DNA from: Bacteroidales bacterium | GTDB taxonomy: Bacteria; Bacteroidota; Bacteroidia; Bacteroidales; P3 | Reading direction: 5' to 3' | Assembly (NCBI GenBank): GCA_017632095.1 | Contig: JAGBSA010000191.1 | Coordinates: forward strand, 1 to 5,410 | DNA length: 5,410 nt | Shown here: positions 1 through 5,410 of the stretch, in pieces | Numbering within the stretch: position 1 is the first letter of the stretch | How the letters are laid out: the number at the start of each line of letters is the position of its first letter | Made by a program: the position numbers and the translations under genes | The notes under the pieces: model-generated | Told to the model about the DNA's origin: nothing | Database searches by the model: none | What the model saw: only the letters and a program-made list of their open reading frames with translations

Positions 1-1
1 C

Positions 2-1528
2 TCAAACGTGGTTATTTATCCTGACAAGAAATATTACAACGTTAACAAGCTTACCGAGGATAAGGGTCTAAATAATAATCCTAATTACACAGGATTTGAG
101 GAAAACAAAATCGTAGAGCCTATGGAAGTAAGGTATAAATCGAGTGGCGAAGTTTGGGTAGATTTATGTAATGCGAATGGTAATGCATACGCCATTGATA
201 CAAAATCGTCTGACGAGCCTAAAGACAATGTGAAAAATGGACATATATGGCTTGACACATCGGTAACACCACCATCCTTAAAACGATACTCCGAACCGAC
301 AAAAATGTGGGTGTCGATAACATCCACATATATAAGAATATCTTCTGCAGGCTTAGGCAAGGTTTTTGAAGTGAATGACAGCGTAAAAATCTCCGGTATT
401 GAGGATGAAACAGTACAAAACCTAAATAATAGTACGGTTATAGTTCATGCTAAAGGTGACAATTATATAGTTTTTGCAGGTTTTCGTGACAGCGCAGAAC
501 GATTCATACAAACAACACCTATAAAGGCAGAACGGCTTGTTCCTCATATGGATTTTGTGTGCGAAAGTGGTAACAGAATATGGGGTTGTCGATATGGTGA
601 AAACATAAACGGAGATACTGTAAATGAAATCTATGCATCGAAGCTTGGAGATTTCAAGAATTGGGAGTATTTTCAAGGTACAGCAACGGATAGCTATATG
701 GCTTCTGTTGGTGCAGATGGTGAATTCACAGGTGCTATATCTTACTTAGGCAGACCGATGTTCTTTAAGCAGAATTGCTTGTATACAGTTTACGGAAACT
801 ATCCTGCAACATATCAAATACAGTTAACCGAATGTCGTGGAGTTCAGATAGGTTGTCACAATAGTCTTGTGGTTATTGATGGCACGTTGTATTACAAGGC
901 GTTAGGTGGTGTATGCGCCTATAACGGCTCATTACCTGTTGAGGTAGGCTCTGCATTAGGTGAGCAAGGCAAGAAGTATTATGAGGCTTGTGCAGGTGAA
1001 TACAGGCATAAATACTACATTGGTTTGACCGAAAAAGACGATAACGATAAAGAGGTATCGTACCTCTTCGTATATGACACAGAAAAAAATATGTGGCATA
1101 AGGAAGACCAATATAACGGTGGAGAGTTCTGCTATTGTACATCAGGTGACGTGGATGGCTTGTATTACATAGCAAATGGTCGAGTAGAAACAGTAATCGG
1201 TCAGCCTTGGCACGATAAACTTGAAGAAAACATAGATTGGTTTGCAGAAACAGGCATTTTAGGTACTTCTTCTCCCGATAAGAAGTATATTTCAAAGATT
1301 TCAATAAGATTTTCGGTAGACCTTGGCACGAGAATACGAGTTTTTGCAGAATATGACTCTTCAGGAGCTTGGGAGCAATTAGCAGTATTCACAGGCACAA
1401 GGTTAGGTGCGTTCACATTGCCATTCAAACCGAGAAGATGTGACCATTTAAGGCTCAGAATTGAGGGTAATGGTGCAGCTAAGATATATTCCATTAGTAA
1501 AACAATGGAAGATGGGGGTGAGATTTAA
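2..1528 (+). CDS. Phage virion 'stabilization'/tail nozzle-like protein, 5' end missing
   Basis: The frame is already open at the left edge: two sense codons (Ser, Asn) precede the GTG at 8, and no ribosome binding site is visible. I therefore treat the GTG as an internal Val, with the true start upstream. At least 508 residues are present. Counting from that Val, the pattern is beta-rich and aromatic: VVIYPDKKYYN at the left end, NRIWGCRYG at about 189-197, a YASKLGDFKNW block at about 209-219, FFKQNCLYTVYG at about 252-263, and a C-terminal beta-sandwich-like part at about 425-506 containing PRRCDHLRLRI. From memory, these blocks are typical of a protein common in Firmicutes phages and prophages, often labelled stabilization or virion structural protein and comparable to P22 gp10, which extends the portal/tail tube and keeps DNA in the head. 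The P22 equivalence is inference. There are no catalytic motifs, signal peptide or membrane segment. The next gene overlaps its stop codon by one base, so the two are probably translationally coupled. Confidence 0.75.
   Translation, partial: SNVVIYPDKKYYNVNKLTEDKGLNNNPNYTGFEENKIVEPMEVRYKSSGEVWVDLCNANGNAYAIDTKSSDEPKDNVKNGHIWLDTSVTPPSLKRYSEPTKMWVSITSTYIRISSAGLGKVFEVNDSVKISGIEDETVQNLNNSTVIVHAKGDNYIVFAGFRDSAERFIQTTPIKAERLVPHMDFVCESGNRIWGCRYGENINGDTVNEIYASKLGDFKNWEYFQGTATDSYMASVGADGEFTGAISYLGRPMFFKQNCLYTVYGNYPATYQIQLTECRGVQIGCHNSLVVIDGTLYYKALGGVCAYNGSLPVEVGSALGEQGKKYYEACAGEYRHKYYIGLTEKDDNDKEVSYLFVYDTEKNMWHKEDQYNGGEFCYCTSGDVDGLYYIANGRVETVIGQPWHDKLEENIDWFAETGILGTSSPDKKYISKISIRFSVDLGTRIRVFAEYDSSGAWEQLAVFTGTRLGAFTLPFKPRRCDHLRLRIEGNGAAKIYSISKTMEDGGEI
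1514..1521 (+). promoter_or_regulatory. Ribosome binding site of the 54-residue gene
   Basis: GGGGGTGA matches the anti-Shine-Dalgarno complement GGAGGTGA at 7 of 8 positions. It lies 6 bases before the ATG at 1528, inside the last codons of the upstream gene. This supports translation of the small downstream ORF despite its length. Confidence 0.65.
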
Positions 1529-1692
1529 TGATAATCAAACCACCTGTAATTACAGCACCCACCACAGAGGGTAAGTTAAAGCAGATTGAGGATTATTTGT
1601 TTATGCTCTCACGAGATTTACAAATAGCCTTTGAGGAAATCAATGAAAAAAACATAAAAGAAGGCTCTTCGAGTGAAGTAAGGAGTGATTAA
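1528..1692 (+). CDS. Small helical virion-associated protein (54 aa)
   Basis: The ATG shares its A with the TAA of the preceding gene (TAATG), and a good ribosome binding site lies 6 bases upstream. The 54-residue product has a short Pro/Thr-rich N-terminus (MIIKPPVITAPTTEG), then a predicted helix at about 16-44, then a polar Ser/Glu tail. In the helix, L17, I20, L24, L27, L31, A34 and I38 fall exactly on a 3-4 heptad spacing, so it probably forms a short oligomeric coiled coil. A T-x-EG-x-L-x-Q-I-x-x-YL pattern is familiar to me from small proteins at this place in Firmicutes phage structural modules, but I know no proven function. Its place directly after the nozzle-like gene suggests a minor virion or assembly role, which is inference. 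It is too short to carry an enzymatic domain. Its end overlaps the region of the next gene's ribosome binding site. Confidence 0.75.
   Translation: MIIKPPVITAPTTEGKLKQIEDYLFMLSRDLQIAFEEINEKNIKEGSSSEVRSD
1680..1685 (+). promoter_or_regulatory. Ribosome binding site that decides a TTG start
   Basis: AAGGAG lies 8 bases before the TTG at 1694. The alternative in-frame GTG at 1685 uses the last G of this same site and would have no ribosome binding site of its own, so the TTG is preferred. The stretch 1681-1693 closely resembles the initiation region of the following gene at 3225-3236. Confidence 0.7.
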
Positions 1693-1693
1693 A

Positions 1694-3226
1694 TTGGCAG
1701 TAAATAATAAGAAGTATTCTTTATCCGGTAATCAAAACAAGGCTTCTTGGAGTTCATCGAACAGGAACATTTCGGTTAGTGATGATTACGAAAAAAGGCG
1801 CAAGGAAATTGATGCGAAAAACAAGGAATTAGAAAAAATCAAACAGCAGAATCAGGCTGCACAACGTCAAGCAAGTGGCTTGGTTAAAAATATTTCTTCA
1901 AACAGTAACAGAGGTTACGTTCCTTCACAGAGCGTTACCAATGCACAGAACAAGAAAACACAGGCTGAAAATGCCGTTTCCAATTATGGTGATTTCACTT
2001 ATAAAAATCAGGATGCTCTTCAGGCCGCAATGGATGCTATAACCAATCGTGAAGCATTCAGTTATGACCTTAATGCAGATGCTCTCTATCAGCAGTACAA
2101 GGACAACTATATGGCACAGGGCAAACAGGCTATGACAGATGCTATGGGACAGGCTGCAGCTCTCACAGGTGGCTATGGTAGTTCTTACGCAAGTTCTGTG
2201 GGCAATCAGGCATATCAAGGTTATTTACAGAAGCTTAATGACGTTGTTCCCGAACTTTATGGTCTTGCTCTCGACACTTACCAAATAGAAGGACAGAGAC
2301 TCAAGGACAACTACGGTGTTCTTTCTACCGATAGGGACACCGAATATGGTATGTATGTGGACAAATATAACCGACTCGCAGGTGACAGAGACTATTATTC
2401 TAACGATTATTACAATGTCTATAATCAGGATTACGGTCAGTACAGAGATAACGTTGCAGATGAGCAATGGAATAAGGAGTTTGACGAAGGTGTTCGTCAG
2501 TATAACGAGGGTATGGCATATCAGAGAGAACGAGATAACGTGGCTGATAGCCAATGGCAGAAGGAATTTGACGAAGATACTCGCAGGTATAACCAAAACT
2601 ACAACTACCAAGTAGGCAGAGATAAGGTTGCCGATTCTCAATGGGAAAGACAGTTTACCTATGGTCAGGAAAGAGATAAGGTTGCTGATGAACAATGGAA
2701 TAAAACATATAACGAAGGCATTCGTCAGTACGAGTTAGACCGAGCATATCAAAAGGATAGAGATGCTGTTGCTGATAGTCAATGGCAACAGCAGTTCACC
2801 TATGGACAGAGCAGAGATAAAGTTGCCGATGACCAATGGGAAAGACAGTTTGCTTACGGTCAAGAAAGAGACAAGGTTGCTGATTCCCAATGGGAGAGAC
2901 AGTTTGCAAAGAGTAGTTCAGGAGGCTCAGGCGGCTCAAGAAGTTCAGGCGACTACCAAGGAGCAGGCGATGATGGACATGTTGCAAACTCTACACAGGT
3001 TTCTAAATTCAAAAATGGTGTGGTTTCTGAGAAGAATTTCATGGCAAGCGCACAACCTATAACTCGTGGTAATCGTGGAAATACAGGTAATGGTGGATTC
3101 AAATATAACGGCACTACCTATCGTGACTATAATGACTATATCTATAAAGAACTTGAAAGGTCATATAATTATGGTCTTATAGATGAAGGGACACTTAGCT
3201 ATCTGTTGGATGAATATAACTTTTAG
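1694..3226 (+). CDS. Repetitive helical phage virion protein (510 aa), possible internal/ejection protein
   Basis: The start is TTG at 1694, 8 bases after AAGGAG and 1 base after the previous stop; a GTG at 1685 would add only three residues. The order is: a Ser/Asn-rich N-terminus; a charged, probably coiled-coil part at about 30-67; a mixed region with a Gly/Tyr/Ser block GGYGSSYASS at 159-168; and a Tyr/Asp-rich stretch. Then come seven copies of R-D-[NKA]-V-A-D-[SED]-Q-W at 251-405, a Gly/Ser linker from about 406 (SSSGGSGGSRSSG), and a C-terminus rich in Tyr ending in YLLDEYNF. No signal peptide, membrane segment or enzyme motif is visible. Proteins with this make-up recur in Clostridia gut phages in my memory, normally as hypothetical virion proteins. 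In P22 the comparable position holds gp20, a 471-residue ejection protein, so an internal or ejected virion protein is a reasonable guess; a tail fibre or scaffold-like role is not excluded. The following gene starts 10 bases after its TAG. Confidence 0.8.
   Translation: MAVNNKKYSLSGNQNKASWSSSNRNISVSDDYEKRRKEIDAKNKELEKIKQQNQAAQRQASGLVKNISSNSNRGYVPSQSVTNAQNKKTQAENAVSNYGDFTYKNQDALQAAMDAITNREAFSYDLNADALYQQYKDNYMAQGKQAMTDAMGQAAALTGGYGSSYASSVGNQAYQGYLQKLNDVVPELYGLALDTYQIEGQRLKDNYGVLSTDRDTEYGMYVDKYNRLAGDRDYYSNDYYNVYNQDYGQYRDNVADEQWNKEFDEGVRQYNEGMAYQRERDNVADSQWQKEFDEDTRRYNQNYNYQVGRDKVADSQWERQFTYGQERDKVADEQWNKTYNEGIRQYELDRAYQKDRDAVADSQWQQQFTYGQSRDKVADDQWERQFAYGQERDKVADSQWERQFAKSSSGGSGGSRSSGDYQGAGDDGHVANSTQVSKFKNGVVSEKNFMASAQPITRGNRGNTGNGGFKYNGTTYRDYNDYIYKELERSYNYGLIDEGTLSYLLDEYNF
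2444..2908 (+). repeat. Seven-copy in-frame tandem repeat (18- and 29-residue units)
   Basis: Units begin at 2444, 2531, 2618, 2672, 2759, 2813 and 2867, each opening with R-D-x-V-A-D-x-Q-W. Their lengths are 29, 29, 18, 29, 18, 18 and about 14 residues; the last is cut off at the Gly/Ser linker. The long units equal the short unit plus one 11-residue insert after position 13 (such as DEGVRQYNEGM or NEGIRQYELDR). The closing five residues keep a Tyr at position 2 (AYQRE, TYGQE). By hand count the DNA of units 3 and 6 agrees at 46 of 54 positions. The repeats lie wholly inside the coding region and keep frame. Confidence 0.95.
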
Positions 3227-3229
3227 GAG
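3225..3229 (+). promoter_or_regulatory. Ribosome binding site of the giant gene
   Basis: AGGAG lies 7 bases before the ATG at 3237. It overlaps the TAG stop of the upstream gene (its AG is the end of the stop codon), which suggests coupled translation. Confidence 0.7.
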
Positions 3230-3236
3230 TGGTTAA

Positions 3237-5410
3237 ATGAAATCTTTTGATGAAATTGTCAAAAACAGAAAAGACAACAAAGGTCAAGCACAAAATTCTG
3301 CGGCTAATTCTTTGAAAGATAGCTCCCGGTCATTCGATAGAATTATGGCTGAAAGAAATAAGGCAAAGATAGTTTCTGAGGTTAACTCTTTGGTTAAAAA
3401 CAGAGAACGTATTGCTGAAGAATATCATTCACGATACTTTGATGACAAGGGTAATTTTATTCAAAAATATCGTTCTGATTCAGGTGATTGGTTAAATAAA
3501 GTAAGCAGAAGTAAAAGCACTTTATCACGTCAAGAAAATGATGTTAAATATATGCTTTCTAAATATGGCAAGTATTACGATGATGAGTTTTTGGATAACA
3601 TCAATGCTGCGGTAGATAGTGATACAAACACAATTAAAGATATTGTGGATTTTTCTGCAACAGACAACGATTATTGGTCTCAATGGAAAGATGAGGATGC
3701 ATATAAAAGGGACTATGACCATCAGACATATTCTCAAAAGTATGCAAAGTCTTCCTATGCCGATTTGCAGAAGGCTAAAACAGATATTGAGGAAAGGTTA
3801 AGGACAGACAGACGAGCAAGTAGTGATGAACTTAACCGAGAATTGTATTGGCTTCAGAATCACGATACCGATAGACAGTACGTTGACTCTATGTCAATTG
3901 AGGATTTAGAGACAATCAAGGGTAAGGACAAAGAAAAGCAAAAAGCTCTTGTGGCTGAAAAAGCTGAGTTAACAAGGCAGAAAGCTAAAATCGAGAGTCA
4001 GGCAAACGGAAGAAATGTGTCTCGAAATACAAGCTATAACAACATTTTAACTCGTATTAATGAGATTGATAAAGAACTTGGGAAAACTGAGAGTTCCGTT
4101 CTTTATTACGATGATGTCGGTGCAGTTACTGCTGATGATGTCATTAAAGAGAAAAAGTATGCAGATTTCTATAACGGCACGATAAAAGACGGAAGAGTTA
4201 AATCTGCATACGAAATGGCTCTCCAGGCGCAGGAAAACATAGATAATCTTTCGGCAGAAATAACAGAATTGCAGGAAATACAGAGAAAAGTACCCTCTGA
4301 TGCTGTAAATACCGAAATAATGGGTAAAGTCAATGCCATCAACACAAACAAAGCGGTTATTGCTCAGTTTGATGCTCTTGGCTATGACTTTGCCGACATC
4401 GAGTATTCCAAACGAGAGAGAGAAAACAGGGCAAAGGTTGTTGAACAGAAAAAGGCAGATGCAAAATATGCTACGGAACATCCTGTAAAGGCAACACTTA
4501 AGTCAATTGCGACATCCCCTGTTAATGCCGTTGAGTTTATGGCAAACCTTGTTGATTCATCTGTCTATGGTTATTCAAACGTATACGATGACAGATATAC
4601 TCAAAGGAATGAATCATACACAGGCACCGTTGGTCAAAACATCAATGATGCCGTAATGGAAAGAACCGATAGTGAGCTTCTTTCTTGGCTTGCAAGTGGA
4701 ACATATTCAGGCTTAACCTCTTCTGCACAATCTGCATTGACAACAGGTGCTTGTATGCTTATGTTCGGTGCAGCAGGTGCGAATGTTGCTCTCGGTATTA
4801 TGGGAACTGAGGCTGCAGCTTCAAGTTATCGCAATGCCGTTCTTAATGGTAGCACAAACGGAGAGGCAATACTTACGGCTACTGCATCCGGTGTTGCAGA
4901 GGCATTGTTTGAAAAGGTTTCTCTCGATAATCTTCTTGAAATCGGTAAAATGTACGATACCACTTCTATGTCTGCTCTTCTTAAGAGTATGATTAAGAAC
5001 TCAGGCGCAACATTTGTACAGGGATTAACAGAGGCTTCAGAGGAATTCTTGACCGAAATTGCCAACAAATTTGCAGATGAAATAATCAATGGTGACCATA
5101 GTGCTTACAATACTGCTATAGCAAAGTATAAGAAGATGGGTTATTCCGACACAGATGCGAAGGAAATAGCCTCTAAGGATGCCATTAATGACGTTCTTTC
5201 CTCTTTGTATGGTGGCTTTATCGGTGGTATTGGCTCAGGTATGGGTGCAAGTGCAGTTCAGGGAACAAAAGCAGGTGCTGTTGCTACCCTTAATGACATT
5301 CGTACCAACCAATATTACAACCAAGCAGGGCAAAATATCATTGACAATAACAATGTCCCACAGCTCGTAGAACAGGCACAAGGTTTAGGTAATGATAAGT
5401 CATTAAAATC
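3237..5410 (+). CDS. Giant phage virion protein, 3' end missing; probable internal/DNA-ejection-type protein
   Basis: The frame starts at ATG 3237 behind AGGAG and stays open to the window edge, giving 724 residues plus an incomplete codon. The N-terminus carries two copies of a [KR]SFD-x-I-[VM] motif, at 2-8 and 31-37. Then comes a long charged, Tyr-rich helical part with a YWSQWKDEDAY motif at 146-156 and likely coiled coils at about 176-206, 230-258, 328-352 and 391-416. From about 429 the character changes to Ala/Gly/Ser-rich and hydrophobic: a strong hydrophobic segment at 504-528 (GACMLMFGAAGANVALGIM), GVAEALFEKVS at 552-562, an acidic helix EASEEFLTEIANKFADEIING at about 599-619, and a glycine-zipper-like YGGFIGGIGSGMGAS at 658-672. 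I recall this arrangement from large proteins of Firmicutes phages, often annotated hypothetical or 'large polyvalent protein'. Its place after a nozzle-like gene resembles P22 gene 16, whose product helps DNA cross the cell envelope. That role is inference. No catalytic motif is visible so far, though an enzymatic domain could lie beyond the window. Confidence 0.8.
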   Translation, partial: MKSFDEIVKNRKDNKGQAQNSAANSLKDSSRSFDRIMAERNKAKIVSEVNSLVKNRERIAEEYHSRYFDDKGNFIQKYRSDSGDWLNKVSRSKSTLSRQENDVKYMLSKYGKYYDDEFLDNINAAVDSDTNTIKDIVDFSATDNDYWSQWKDEDAYKRDYDHQTYSQKYAKSSYADLQKAKTDIEERLRTDRRASSDELNRELYWLQNHDTDRQYVDSMSIEDLETIKGKDKEKQKALVAEKAELTRQKAKIESQANGRNVSRNTSYNNILTRINEIDKELGKTESSVLYYDDVGAVTADDVIKEKKYADFYNGTIKDGRVKSAYEMALQAQENIDNLSAEITELQEIQRKVPSDAVNTEIMGKVNAINTNKAVIAQFDALGYDFADIEYSKRERENRAKVVEQKKADAKYATEHPVKATLKSIATSPVNAVEFMANLVDSSVYGYSNVYDDRYTQRNESYTGTVGQNINDAVMERTDSELLSWLASGTYSGLTSSAQSALTTGACMLMFGAAGANVALGIMGTEAAASSYRNAVLNGSTNGEAILTATASGVAEALFEKVSLDNLLEIGKMYDTTSMSALLKSMIKNSGATFVQGLTEASEEFLTEIANKFADEIINGDHSAYNTAIAKYKKMGYSDTDAKEIASKDAINDVLSSLYGGFIGGIGSGMGASAVQGTKAGAVATLNDIRTNQYYNQAGQNIIDNNNVPQLVEQAQGLGNDKSLK

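Noticed and set aside
873..1304. Reverse-strand ORF of 143 codons
   Set aside because: It is antisense to the nozzle-like gene, its composition is rich in His/Arg/Cys/Tyr and typical of a shadow frame, and nothing suggests independent translation.
8..1528. GTG at 8 as the true start of the first gene
   Set aside because: The frame is open before it, no ribosome binding site is visible, and the sequence there looks like the middle of a beta-rich domain rather than an N-terminus.
1667..1678. Small hairpin CTTC-GAGT-GAAG just before the ribosome binding site at 1680
   Set aside because: A 4 bp stem with no T-tract is too weak to call a terminator or translational control element.
2225..2695. 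Reverse-strand ORF with membrane-protein-like composition (156 codons)
   Set aside because: It lies antisense to the repeat gene. Its Ile/Val/Leu richness is what the reverse complement of Asp/Asn/Tyr/Lys codons gives, and no ribosome binding site or independent coding signal was seen.
2444..2908. CRISPR-like or non-coding repeat array
   Set aside because: Unit lengths are multiples of three, the reading frame is preserved, and the variation is codon-like; there are no unique spacers between exact repeats.
2763..3062. Forward ORF in another frame across the repeats and Gly/Ser linker
   Set aside because: It is kept open by the periodic DNA of the repeats, has no ribosome binding site and lies entirely inside a well-supported gene. 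The same applies to 2316-2615.
1685..3226. GTG at 1685 as the start of the repeat protein
   Set aside because: It overlaps the AAGGAG site itself and has no ribosome binding site upstream at proper distance; TTG at 1694 has ideal spacing.
4047..4481. Reverse-strand ORF of 144 codons
   Set aside because: It is antisense to the giant gene, rich in Cys/Phe/Ile from reversed Lys/Glu/Asn codons, and isolated on the wrong strand of a compact phage operon.

Overview
The window looks like part of the late (structural) region of a tailed phage or prophage, probably infecting a low-GC Firmicute (Clostridia-type, such as a gut Lachnospiraceae or Ruminococcaceae host). Four points support this. All credible genes lie on the + strand and are packed almost without gaps. 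The DNA is AT-rich, roughly 40% G+C by eye. The translation starts carry Bacillus/Clostridium-like AGGAG or GGGGGTGA Shine-Dalgarno sequences. The proteins have the composition of virion parts: beta-rich with many aromatics, then repetitive helical, then a giant coiled-coil protein with Gly/Ala-rich hydrophobic stretches. The standard genetic code fits, with stops TAA, TAA and TAG and no internal stops. Nothing here tells a free phage from an integrated prophage.

Layout. (1) 2-1528: the 3' part of a beta-rich virion protein of the kind often annotated 'stabilization protein', resembling P22 gp10/nozzle-type tail proteins; its N-terminus lies before the window. (2) 1528-1692: a 54-residue protein with a clean heptad pattern, overlapping its neighbour by one base. 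(3) 1694-3226: a 510-residue protein with seven copies of an R-D-x-V-A-D-x-Q-W motif in 18- and 29-residue units, started most plausibly by a TTG codon. (4) 3237-5410: a very large protein, at least 724 residues and still open at the window edge, with long coiled-coil parts followed by hydrophobic Gly/Ala-rich segments. There is no non-coding stretch longer than about 10 bases, and I saw no RNA gene, terminator, promoter, CRISPR or mobile element.

How they may work together. The order (tail-hub/nozzle-like protein, small coiled-coil protein, repetitive helical protein of about 500 residues, giant protein with membrane-like segments) recalls the P22 late order 10-26-14-7-20-16, in which the last three genes encode proteins ejected into the host with the DNA. 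I infer that genes 3 and 4 may be internal or ejection proteins, but this rests on order and composition only, not on clear homology.

I found no defence, toxin or otherwise new enzymatic system. The most interesting structure is the 18/29-residue helical repeat array in gene 3.
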